Source: Flexivirga caeni (GTDB lineage: Bacteria > Actinomycetota > Actinomycetes > Actinomycetales > Dermatophilaceae). Taken from it: 64,000 nt of DNA. Position 1 is the first letter of the stretch, and the number at the start of each line of letters is the position of its first letter. The DNA lies in contig NZ_RJJQ01000003.1 of NCBI RefSeq assembly GCF_003724155.1, forward strand, positions 62,001 through 126,000, in the 5' to 3' direction. The notes under the pieces are model-generated. The model saw only the letters and a program-made list of their open reading frames with translations. It did no database searches and was not told the origin of the DNA. A program made the translations under genes and the position numbers. Shown one piece after another: positions 1 to 7,634 of the stretch.

Positions 1-1
1 T

Positions 2-103
2 GGGACGGAATCCAGAGCGCATCGAAAACTCACCTTCCGCGAGGGTCTGCGGTTGGGCGCGATCAATCTCCGTCGGTCGCGAAATGCGTTGCGGCTGGCG
101 TAG
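2..103 (+). CDS. Possible 3' end of a truncated gene at the window edge
   Basis: The frame starting at base 2 is open for 33 codons and ends at a TAG at 101-103. The tail is rich in Arg and Leu and could be a real C-terminus. A 6-bp hairpin (CGGGTC, ACA, GACCCG; 111-125) follows directly and could be a terminator. Another plus frame is also open for about 73 codons, so this is weak. No function can be assigned. The rest of 104-293 shows nothing recognisable. Confidence 0.22.
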   Translation, partial: GTESRAHRKLTFREGLRLGAINLRRSRNALRLA

Positions 104-293
104 ATCCGGTCGGGTCACAGACCCGCGCACAGTTATCGGAGTTGGTCGGCGATCGCTGCTGCGTCGTCGGCACCGGGCCATTCCATGGAACTCCTGTGCA
201 TGGGTCTACCGGCAGGTAGCAGCGGTCCCACACGGGATGTTTCGGTGAGCGGCCGGTGTTGGTCGGTGAGCGGCTGGCGTCACGTGATCAGTC

Positions 294-1367
294 CTAGCCG
301 ACTGCGTCCCACAGCACGTCGCTGCTGATGTCCACGATCGACGTCAGGCCGCACAGCGCCATCGTCATCCGTAGCTCGGTCCAGAGCCGCTCTACGACAT
401 GCTGAACACCGGCGGCACCATCGACCGCGAGGCCCCACAGGTACGGGCGACCGATTAGCACTGCATCGGCACCGAGCGCGATTGCCTTCACGATGTGCTC
501 GCCGTGCCGTATCCCGCCGTCAACCAGCACCGGTACGCGACCGGCAACGCGGCTGGCGACGCCTGGGAGTGCTGCAGCCGTCGCCGGCACAGGGTCGAGG
601 TTTCGTCCTCCGTGGTTGGACACGATGATGCCGGACACACCTGCTGCGACTGCTCGTTCGGCGTCGTCGGCGCGGAGGACTCCCTTGACGAGAACTGGCA
701 CCGGTTGCTCATCACACAGGGCTGCGACATCGTCCCAGCTCCAGCTCGCGTCCAGTGCCGGACGATAAATATCTAAGGGGTCAGAAGGGTTGTCCAGTGC
801 GCCGGGAAGCCTGCCCAGTACGCCGAACTCAAGACCATCGGGCAACGTCACGCCATCCCAGCCCTGCGCCGACCGGATCCCAGCCACGGGGTTGTCCATT
901 GTGATGACTATGGCTTCGGCGCCGAGACCGACTGCCTCGGCTAACACGTCGCGCATGTACCGGGTGTATGGCGCTGGATTCAGCTGATGCCACCAGCGTC
1001 CGGTGCAGGCTGCTGCAATGTCCGCGAGCGGTGTCGTTGTATAGGAGCTGACAACGTAAGTTGCTTCCGATGTGCTCGCGCCACGAGCAGTGGCCAACTC
1101 ACCCTCCGGGTGTGCCAGCCTGTGGCAACCAGTCGGCCCCAGTAAGATCGGGTGGGGGAGTCGCGAGTTGAGAAGCTCAACCGACGTATCGAGATCGGAG
1201 ACATCGACACCGACCCGGGGAGAGAGGGTGAGCGCCGCGAATGCAGCGTCGTTTCCTGCTGCGGCGCTCCCGGAACTCGCCGCCGACATGATGTAGCGGT
1301 AGGCGAGGTCCGGCAGCTCTTCTCGTGCGAGGTCGCGCAGTTCGGGGATGCCGGTCAGTGCGCTCAC
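294..1367 (-). CDS. FMN-dependent alpha-hydroxy-acid oxidase/dehydrogenase (lactate oxidase family)
   Basis: This is a 357-residue TIM-barrel flavoprotein of the glycolate oxidase / L-lactate dehydrogenase family, which oxidises L-2-hydroxy acids to 2-oxo acids. The catalytic block SNHGGR (residues 250-255, His base and substrate-binding Arg) is present, with the flavin Lys at about 228, the phosphate-binding DGGIR (283-287) and GRPYLWGL near the end. The N-terminal YDYY-type substrate motif of the classical enzymes is altered here (YRYIMSAASSG), so the substrate may not be lactate. The start overlaps the stop of the upstream lyase gene by 4 nt, which implies translational coupling. It is the last gene of a minus-strand catabolic operon that also holds a D-type FAD-linked hydroxyacid dehydrogenase, so both enantiomers of a hydroxy acid may be handled. 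Substrate unknown. Confidence 0.85.
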   Translation of the reverse strand: MSALTGIPELRDLAREELPDLAYRYIMSAASSGSAAAGNDAAFAALTLSPRVGVDVSDLDTSVELLNSRLPHPILLGPTGCHRLAHPEGELATARGASTSEATYVVSSYTTTPLADIAAACTGRWWHQLNPAPYTRYMRDVLAEAVGLGAEAIVITMDNPVAGIRSAQGWDGVTLPDGLEFGVLGRLPGALDNPSDPLDIYRPALDASWSWDDVAALCDEQPVPVLVKGVLRADDAERAVAAGVSGIIVSNHGGRNLDPVPATAAALPGVASRVAGRVPVLVDGGIRHGEHIVKAIALGADAVLIGRPYLWGLAVDGAAGVQHVVERLWTELRMTMALCGLTSIVDISSDVLWDAVG

Positions 1368-2299
1368 GCGGGGATCTGCCCAGCAGTCACTAGGCCGCTG
1401 CGGATCCGGCCCAGAGAGTGGGAGTCGGTGATCGGCAGCTTTGGCTTGCGGGGGTAACCACCGGCCTGGCCGAGGATGTTCATTGCCGCCTTGAGCGATG
1501 CCTGCATTCCGCCGTACCTCCAGTTGTAGTCGTCCGCATCCCCGCGCAGCGCAAATTGCATCGCCTCGAAGCGGTCGGCGATCTCCAAAGCCTCAGAGGT
1601 GCGCCCTTCGAGCACCAGGTCGAAGAAGGCCGGTTGTTGTGCACCGAGAAGCATCCCTGAGCCGATGCAGCCGTCGCCACCGAAGCCGCTGCTGATGAGC
1701 GCGACGCCCAGCCGGGTGATCAGGTGACCGAAGACCCGCAGCCGATCGCCGGTCAGCTGGATCGTCTGCAATAGCTCGTCCGTGCTAGGGGCGCTCTGCT
1801 TGATCGCGACGACGGTGTCAATGTCGCCCAGCGCACTCAGCTGCGTGGGGCTAAGTCGCGCAGCGGAATCCTGTGGGAAGTTGTAGAGCCAACCAGGGAG
1901 TGGGCATGACTCAAAGATCGACCGGAAGTATCCATTCGCCTCCTGGAAAGTAGGACGTGTGCCGGGTGGTACCGCGGCCATTACGGAGGTTCCACCTGCC
2001 TCGGCTACGTGGGCTGCAAGTTGCTGTGCAACTGTCGGCGTCCACGCGGTGACATTGATCGCGGTCGGTACGCGTCCGGCGACGGTCGCAATCACCACCT
2101 CGGCAACGCGGCGACGCTCGTCAACACTCTGCGCCGTCCACTCGCCCGTACTGCCATTGACAAGGATGCCGTGTACTCCGTCATCAATCACGCGCCTCGT
2201 TATTGAGGCTAGCGCGTTCTCATCCAGTGCGCCGTCCTCATCGAAAGGGGTGGGCAGCGCTGCCCAATAGCCGTACCAGTCCACGTCGTCGCGATTCAT
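1364..2299 (-). CDS. Dihydrodipicolinate synthase-family lyase/aldolase
   Basis: This 311-residue protein belongs to the class I aldolase DHDPS/N-acetylneuraminate lyase superfamily. The GSTGE loop is at residues 49-53, the catalytic Tyr is in YNFP (139-142), and the Schiff-base Lys is 167 in IKQS. It is probably not the lysine-biosynthetic DapA: it sits in a catabolic operon with hydroxyacid oxidases and an amino-acid importer, and its N-terminus (WYGYWAALPTPF) resembles catabolic family members. Likely role (inference): retro-aldol cleavage or dehydration of a 2-oxo acid produced by the neighbouring oxidases. It overlaps the downstream oxidase gene by 4 nt and lies 46 bp after the ABC ATPase gene. 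Confidence 0.82.
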   Translation of the reverse strand: MNRDDVDWYGYWAALPTPFDEDGALDENALASITRRVIDDGVHGILVNGSTGEWTAQSVDERRRVAEVVIATVAGRVPTAINVTAWTPTVAQQLAAHVAEAGGTSVMAAVPPGTRPTFQEANGYFRSIFESCPLPGWLYNFPQDSAARLSPTQLSALGDIDTVVAIKQSAPSTDELLQTIQLTGDRLRVFGHLITRLGVALISSGFGGDGCIGSGMLLGAQQPAFFDLVLEGRTSEALEIADRFEAMQFALRGDADDYNWRYGGMQASLKAAMNILGQAGGYPRKPKLPITDSHSLGRIRSGLVTAGQIPA

Positions 2300-2345
2300 T
2301 CTATCCCTACTTCTCGTTCAATCTTTGGGTAGCCTCTTGGCGTTG

Positions 2346-3080
2346 TTATTGCAGGACTTTGGACAAGAAGACCTGAGTCCGTTCCGACTTCGGGTGGTCG
2401 AGCACCTCGTTCGGCGCGCCACGCTCGATGATTACGCCCTGGTCGAGGAAGCAGATCTGGTCAGCGACACCCCGAGCGAATCCCATTTCGTGGGTGACGA
2501 TGATCATCGTCATACCTTCTGCCGCAAGCAACTTCATCACCCCGAGCACTTCACCAACCATCTCCGGGTCGAGCGCCGACGTCGGCTCGTCGAAAAGGAT
2601 GCACTCCGGATGCATCGCCAGTGAGCGGGCAATTGCGACCCGCTGCTGTTGCCCACCGGACAGCTGCCGAGGGTAGCTCTCCTCCTTCCCGGCTAGTCCG
2701 ACCTTTGCCAAGAGTTCGTAAGCCTCCTTGCGTGCTTCGGCCTTGGTGGTCTTCTTCAGTCGAATCGGACCAAGCGCGATGTTTTGTGCGGCGGTCATGT
2801 GCGGGAATAGGTTGAAGTGTTGGAAGACCATGCCTACTCGTTGACGAATCCGGTCAACCTCCTTGTGGCTTCGTCGGCCGGTGATTTCCTTCCCGTCCAA
2901 CAGGATCCGGCCTCCGTCGGCCGTCTCAAGCAGGTTGATGCAGCGCAACATGGTGCTCTTGCCAGACCCGGATGCGCCACACAGGCAGACGACTTCACCA
3001 CGCTCGACGTGCAGGTCGACACCTTTGAGGACGGGCGCGGCTCCACCGTACGTCTTCTCCAGCTTTTCGACGGTGATCAT
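2346..3080 (-). CDS. Polar amino-acid ABC transporter, ATP-binding protein (GlnQ/HisP type)
   Basis: This 244-residue ATPase energises an amino-acid importer. The Walker A sequence GASGSGKS lies around residues 35-42, the signature LSGGQ at about 140 and the Walker [11 protein letters not shown] at about 162, followed by the switch His in VTHEM. Length and motif spacing are typical of the polar amino-acid uptake family. The start overlaps the permease stop by 4 nt, and the substrate-binding protein lies upstream, giving the normal order binding protein, permease, ATPase. Only one permease gene is present, so the permease would act as a homodimer. Confidence 0.93.
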   Translation of the reverse strand: MITVEKLEKTYGGAAPVLKGVDLHVERGEVVCLCGASGSGKSTMLRCINLLETADGGRILLDGKEITGRRSHKEVDRIRQRVGMVFQHFNLFPHMTAAQNIALGPIRLKKTTKAEARKEAYELLAKVGLAGKEESYPRQLSGGQQQRVAIARSLAMHPECILFDEPTSALDPEMVGEVLGVMKLLAAEGMTMIIVTHEMGFARGVADQICFLDQGVIIERGAPNEVLDHPKSERTQVFLSKVLQ

Positions 3081-3739
3081 GCGATTGACACCCTTCGTTC
3101 GACGATTCGCGACGCCAGTGTCAGCACGTAGTTCACGACGAAATACAGCGCGCCCATCGCGGCGAGGATCGGAAATGCCTGAAAGTTAGCGGAGTAGATC
3201 GACTCGCCCCGCATCGTTAGTTCCGCAACGCCGATTACCGACAGGAGAGAGGAGTCCTTCACGCAGATCGTGCATTGATTGATGTATGAGGGGATCACCT
3301 GGCGAAATGCCTGCGGCAGCACCACCAGACGCATCGTCAATCCCCTGGACAATCCGATCGCACGACCTGCCTCAGTCTGGCCACGGCCGATCGCTTGGAC
3401 GCCGCCGCGTACGACTTCACCGACGTACGCCCCGATGTTGAGCGAGAGAGTGGCCACACCGGCGACCTCGGGAGACCAGCTGAAGTTCAGCAGTTCCGGA
3501 AGGCCGAAGTAGAGGAACAAGATCTGTACGAGCAACGGCGTGCATCGAAAGACATTGACGTAGACGGTCGAGATGCCGCGAACGACAATGTTGCCCGAGA
3601 TGCGCATGAGTCCGACGATCACGCCGATAACAGTCGCGAAGGCGATCGAGAGCGCGCTGAGTGCTGCTGTCCACCAGAGGCCCTTGAGCAGTAGCGGCAT
3701 GGCGTCAGAGATGACGCTAACGGCGTTGGAGTGCATCAC
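3077..3739 (-). CDS. Polar amino-acid ABC transporter permease (HisM/GlnP type)
   Basis: This is a 220-residue inner-membrane permease with several hydrophobic helices and the binding-protein-dependent transport (EAA) motif around [11 protein letters not shown], which contacts the ATPase. The N-terminal stretch [24 protein letters not shown] and the motif [12 protein letters not shown] are typical of the His/Glu/Gln/Arg/opine permease subfamily. It is placed 4 bp downstream of the binding-protein gene and overlaps the ATPase gene. The substrate cannot be read from sequence; the cluster suggests an amino acid or hydroxylated amino acid. Confidence 0.92.
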   Translation of the reverse strand: MMHSNAVSVISDAMPLLLKGLWWTAALSALSIAFATVIGVIVGLMRISGNIVVRGISTVYVNVFRCTPLLVQILFLYFGLPELLNFSWSPEVAGVATLSLNIGAYVGEVVRGGVQAIGRGQTEAGRAIGLSRGLTMRLVVLPQAFRQVIPSYINQCTICVKDSSLLSVIGVAELTMRGESIYSANFQAFPILAAMGALYFVVNYVLTLASRIVERRVSIA

Positions 3740-3743
3740 GACC

Positions 3744-4523
3744 TCACTGGACTTCGCCGAACCATTTAATCTGCAGCTTCTTTACAGTGCCGTTCTCATT
3801 GAGCTCCTTTAGTGCGGCGTTGAGTCGCTGTATAAGTTGGGGCTTGCCTTTTGCGACGGCGATCGCTGCCGGAGTGGTTGTGAGGTTGCCACCGACTATG
3901 CGCAGCTTCATCTTTCCCTGTTTGATCATGTAAATCATTGAGATGCGATTCATGACCAGCGCTTGCGAGTGTCCACTCTGGACGTCTTGGTAGTCTGCAG
4001 TGGTCGATTGGAAACCAGTTGCGGTGCCACCGTATTTCTTCGCCAGTGCCTGCGCCTGGGTGTAAGTGACAGAGCCGACCGTGCCGGCGATACGCTTGCC
4101 CTTCAGGTCGGCGAGCGAGGTGATGCGACTGTTGACCGGAACTCCGAGTACCAGATGGTCGTTGAATGTTGGGGCAGTGAAGTTGACTGCCTTCTGTCGT
4201 TCTGGCGTGATGTCCATGCCGGCCATTGCGGCGTCGAGATGCTTGGACTGTATGCCTGTGAGGAGCGCACCGAATGACATGGTCTGGTATGTGACGGTGA
4301 AGTTGCCCACCTTGGCGGCGGCCGCGAGCAGTTCCTGCTCGTAGCCGGTTAGCTTGCCGTTCAGAGCAAAATCGGCAGGCGGGTAGTCGTCGATGGTGCC
4401 GACCTTGATCGTGAACTTATTGTTGCCCGAGTAGTTGCTCGACTTCGAGCTGCAAGAGGCGAGCGGAGCCGCGACGAGTGCTGCGGCAAGCACTGTGACA
4501 GCCGCTCGGGGAAGCGTCTTCAT
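3744..4523 (-). CDS. Amino-acid ABC transporter substrate-binding lipoprotein
   Basis: This is a type II periplasmic-binding-protein fold (SBP family 3), about 259 residues, anchored as a lipoprotein. The signal peptide ends in the lipobox LASC. The domain begins IKVGTIDDYPPADF and contains the family pattern GYEQELL and AAMAGMDITPERQKAVNFT. The ATG at 4523 is preferred over an in-frame TTG at 4535 because GGAG sits six bases upstream of it. This is the first gene of the transporter; the FAD oxidase stop lies about 104 bp upstream, so the whole run may be one transcript. The ligand is probably a polar amino acid or analogue. Confidence 0.9.
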   Translation of the reverse strand: MKTLPRAAVTVLAAALVAAPLASCSSKSSNYSGNNKFTIKVGTIDDYPPADFALNGKLTGYEQELLAAAAKVGNFTVTYQTMSFGALLTGIQSKHLDAAMAGMDITPERQKAVNFTAPTFNDHLVLGVPVNSRITSLADLKGKRIAGTVGSVTYTQAQALAKKYGGTATGFQSTTADYQDVQSGHSQALVMNRISMIYMIKQGKMKLRIVGGNLTTTPAAIAVAKGKPQLIQRLNAALKELNENGTVKKLQIKWFGEVQ

Positions 4524-4627
4524 GGGGGACTCCAAGGAGTTCGGGAGGGTGGTGCCCTCGTGTGGGACACCACGAAGCTAACAGTGAGACAAGTCACAGA
4601 TGAATCAAGAATGAGGGAGTTCAATAC

Positions 4628-6067
4628 CTATTCAGGCATGAGGATAGGGCCGTGCGCCCGTTGCCCCGCCCACCCAACGAGGACGTCGTCGGGGTCGCAC
4701 AGTTGGCGGAGTTGCTCGCGAAGCAATCGCAGCTCTTCTGGGACATAGCGCCGGTACGCGTGATGATTCTTTGGGCCGACGCCGTGCTCGGCGCTGAAGC
4801 TCCCTCCGTGGCCTTGCACCACGATGTCGAACACCAACCGGTCGAGCCCGACCTGTTCGTGGCCAACTGTCGGCGTGCCGGATGGCAGGGCGAGGATGAG
4901 GTGCAAGCCGCCGTCGGCGACGTGCCCGAGTTCGATCGGTATGACGGACGGGAAAGATGCGGCGAGGCAGTCACGCAGGGTCGTCCGCAGCCGGCTGATG
5001 TCGCCACGCGGCACGGACACGTCGTAGCTGAGCGCCGGCTCCATCCGTTCGGTGATAGCGGGCACGATCCGACGAATCTCCCACAGCGACTCGACATCGC
5101 CCGTCGTCGCATCCTCAAGAAGTCCCTTGTCTGCGGCTGACTCGAGGCTGCGTTGCAGGAGGGCCTCGGCGGAACTGTCGTGTGTTCCGACTTCGATTAA
5201 GAGGCAGTCTCGATCGACGCAGGGGAGCCGCTGCAATAGGCGGGAGTGCTGGCCTTTCAGAAGCGCAATGCCGGCAGGCGATAGTAGCTCGAACGAGGTG
5301 AGGGTCTCCCCGCAAGATCGCTCGAAGTGGGCGACTGCACTTGACAGGTCCGCATTGATCGCCAACGAGATCCACGCGGCCGCACGGGCACGCGGCAATG
5401 GATCGACCTCGACGGTTGCTGCTGTCACCACGCCGTACCGGCCCTGGGTGCCGACGAAGAGCTGTGTTGCGTCGAAACCTTCGTTGCGTTTGCGTAGGGG
5501 CGACAGTGTGTCGATGACCGTGCCGGCCCGGTCGGGCAGCACGGCCTGTACGCCGAGCAACCGCTTGCGTACGTCGCCATAGCGGATGACATTTGCGCCC
5601 GCGGTGTTCGTCGACACCATCCCGCCGACGTTTGGGTTGGATCCGACCTCGATCGGAAACCGTAGGCCGTCCTCGGCCAGGCGGTCCTGAATCTCGGCGA
5701 GAGTCCACCCCGCGGATGCGGTGAGGGTACGGGATGCGGCATCAAGGAGAAAGCTCGAGCGGAGACGTTCGGTGCTCAGGACGACCTGCCCGCCGGAGAC
5801 GTCCGGCACACTGGCACCAACAAGACCGGAGTTGGCGCCCTGCGGCAGCACCTGAAGGTTCGAAGAACGTGCGATGCGAAGCGACGAGCGAACCTCTTCG
5901 GTGCATCGAGGCCGGAGCACGAGCCCAGCGCGGCCTGACCACAGATTCGGGCTGGCCTCGTAGCGGCCCAGGTCGTCCTCGGGCGTCAGCACGCCGCCGG
6001 GGCCGAGCTCCCGGGCAAATTCGTCGATGACCTTAGGAGCGATGGTCGCGGGAACGGTGTCGATCAT
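4628..6067 (-). CDS. FAD-linked 2-hydroxyacid dehydrogenase (GlcD / D-2-hydroxyglutarate dehydrogenase-like)
   Basis: This 479-residue flavoprotein has an N-terminal PCMH-type FAD-binding domain (about 45-220; VLPQGANSGLVGAS and PNVGGMVSTNTAGANV) and a C-terminal FAD-linked oxidase domain with HVADGGLH and SAEHGVG, the usual metal/substrate His motifs. The family oxidises D-2-hydroxy acids (D-lactate, glycolate, D-2-hydroxyglutarate) and passes electrons to quinone or an electron-transfer flavoprotein. It is the first gene of the minus-strand catabolic run and is divergent from the LysR regulator about 63 bp away. Together with the L-type oxidase at 294-1367 it suggests processing of a racemic or epimerised hydroxy acid. 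Confidence 0.87.
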   Translation of the reverse strand: MIDTVPATIAPKVIDEFARELGPGGVLTPEDDLGRYEASPNLWSGRAGLVLRPRCTEEVRSSLRIARSSNLQVLPQGANSGLVGASVPDVSGGQVVLSTERLRSSFLLDAASRTLTASAGWTLAEIQDRLAEDGLRFPIEVGSNPNVGGMVSTNTAGANVIRYGDVRKRLLGVQAVLPDRAGTVIDTLSPLRKRNEGFDATQLFVGTQGRYGVVTAATVEVDPLPRARAAAWISLAINADLSSAVAHFERSCGETLTSFELLSPAGIALLKGQHSRLLQRLPCVDRDCLLIEVGTHDSSAEALLQRSLESAADKGLLEDATTGDVESLWEIRRIVPAITERMEPALSYDVSVPRGDISRLRTTLRDCLAASFPSVIPIELGHVADGGLHLILALPSGTPTVGHEQVGLDRLVFDIVVQGHGGSFSAEHGVGPKNHHAYRRYVPEELRLLREQLRQLCDPDDVLVGWAGQRAHGPILMPE

Positions 6068-6083
6068 GGAGTCATGATCACAT

Positions 6084-6107
6084 CTATCGAGTACTTGACT
6101 GATAGCT
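6084..6107. promoter_or_regulatory. Candidate LysR operator between divergent genes
   Basis: The short divergent intergenic region contains a dyad CTATC, 12 bases, GATAG, which fits the T-N11-A pattern of LysR-family sites. It lies between the FAD oxidase start and the LysR start, where an autoregulatory and activating site is expected. A possible SD (GGGAG) for the LysR gene lies just beyond it. Positions may be off by a base. Confidence 0.45.
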
Positions 6108-6130
6108 GATTGTGGGAGAACGATAGCAAT

Positions 6131-7096
6131 ATGGATATGGATCCGACGATCCAGCAGCTTCGAGCCTTTCAGATGACGGCTCAGGAGCTACACTTCGGCC
6201 GCGCGGCGGCGCGGATGCATATGACGCAACCACCGCTGACCCGGCACATCAGAGCGCTGGAGGACGCAGTCGGCACCCCGCTGTTCGATCGGAGTTCTCG
6301 GCGGGTCGAGCTGACACCAGCCGGGAAGTCATATCTGGGAGAAGTGGAAGTGATTATCGCGCGGCTCGACCGGGCGCGGGAGGAGGCGAGGCGGGCCAGT
6401 CTCGGCGAGATTGGGCAGCTGAAGATCGGCTACCTCGAGCCACTCGGACGTGGCCACCTGACTCGTGCACTGCGCAAGTTCCTATTGCTCCATCCGCGGC
6501 TCGACGTGGTGACCTACCAACTGGATTCGTGGGAGCAGGTGCAGCGGTTGCACGACGGCACGATCGATTGCGGTTTCCTACGCAGTCCGGCGAACGTCGT
6601 TCCAGACCTGGAGTATTTGGAGGCCTACTCCGATCCGTTCGTCGCTGTCGTCCCCGACAATCACCGGTTGGCACACAATCGGGCCAAACCCATTGAACTG
6701 GCCGAACTAGCGGACGAGCCGTTCATCAGTTATCTGGGTGCGATCGGTCAAGGAATGATCAACGTGATGCTGAATGCTTGTGCGTCGGTCGGATTCGTGC
6801 CTAACGTCATCCGACAGGTGCAAAACACCATGACTCTCCTCGCTCATGTCGCCAATGGCGACGGGGTCGGATTGGTCTCTGGTGCCCTGGAGGACTATGC
6901 CGACGTCGGCGTCCGATTTCTGCCCCTGCGTGGTGAACCGGCATGCTCGACCGTGGTGATGGCTGTCCGCCGCGGTGGCTGGACGCCGACGCACCGAGAC
7001 CTTCTGCACCTTGTCTCGCAGGCGGGCGCTACAGGACAGCACAAAGCTCCCAGGCAGAACCCAGTTTGCCGGCCGCGAACCCCCCGCGGCGCCTGA
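6131..7096 (+). CDS. LysR-family transcriptional regulator
   Basis: This regulator of about 321 residues has an N-terminal winged helix-turn-helix (AAARMHMTQPPLTRHIRALEDAVG region, then LFDRSSRRVELTPAG) and a C-terminal periplasmic-binding-like co-inducer domain (IGYLEPLGRG onward). The ATG at 6131 is preferred; an in-frame TTG about 20 nt upstream is possible. It is divergent from the FAD oxidase gene and is the likely regulator of the catabolic operon, with the oxidised or transported compound as a probable co-inducer. The C-terminal tail is basic and unconserved in appearance. Confidence 0.88.
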   Translation: MDMDPTIQQLRAFQMTAQELHFGRAAARMHMTQPPLTRHIRALEDAVGTPLFDRSSRRVELTPAGKSYLGEVEVIIARLDRAREEARRASLGEIGQLKIGYLEPLGRGHLTRALRKFLLLHPRLDVVTYQLDSWEQVQRLHDGTIDCGFLRSPANVVPDLEYLEAYSDPFVAVVPDNHRLAHNRAKPIELAELADEPFISYLGAIGQGMINVMLNACASVGFVPNVIRQVQNTMTLLAHVANGDGVGLVSGALEDYADVGVRFLPLRGEPACSTVVMAVRRGGWTPTHRDLLHLVSQAGATGQHKAPRQNPVCRPRTPRGA

Positions 7097-7116
7097 GCCC
7101 GCCATACCCTGGCACG

Positions 7117-7572
7117 ATGAGCATCGTCGCGCTGGTGGTCACGCTGCTCCCGATTCTCGTGTTCGTGGTGGTCGCTGTCGTCGTAGTGCGTGCCAGCAAG
7201 GGCGCACCGCCGCGCGGCGGTGCGGGGTATGACGTCGCCACCGGCTCCGGGACCTGGTTCGCGCGCGTGCGTCAGCCGGGTCTGCACCTCGGCGGCTGGG
7301 GCCAGTTGCGGGTGTATGGCGGGCAGGTCTCCTACACCCCGCACGGTTCCCGCGCACCCGCCTGGACCTCGCTCGCCAGCCAGCTGCGCGTCGTGCGGCC
7401 CAGCGCCCTGGAGACGTCGTTCACCGCAGAGGTCCCGCAGGTCGGCCGGGTGCTGATCGAGCCGAGCACGAGCAAGCTGGCGCGCTGGCGGTCGGCCGGC
7501 TGGCAGGGCTCGGACTATCGCACGACTCAGGACGTCGTGACGATCCTGCAGGGGTGGGGCGCGCACTGCTGA
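7117..7572 (+). CDS. Small single-pass membrane protein of unknown function
   Basis: This 151-residue protein has one N-terminal hydrophobic helix (VALVVTLLPILVFVVVAVVV) followed by a cytoplasmic domain rich in Gly, Trp and beta-type residues (GGWGQLRVYGGQVSYTP), somewhat like a small PH-type fold. The ATG at 7117 starts 20 bp after the LysR stop and removes an unlikely basic extension present in the longer open frame. Family not recognised. It could anchor a protein at the membrane; no pathway can be inferred. Confidence 0.7.
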   Translation: MSIVALVVTLLPILVFVVVAVVVVRASKGAPPRGGAGYDVATGSGTWFARVRQPGLHLGGWGQLRVYGGQVSYTPHGSRAPAWTSLASQLRVVRPSALETSFTAEVPQVGRVLIEPSTSKLARWRSAGWQGSDYRTTQDVVTILQGWGAHC

Positions 7573-7634
7573 TCACGGCGGCAGGGCCGATGGTTTCCGG
7601 TGCGGCACGACCCGCTCGGTCGTAATGTGGCGGT

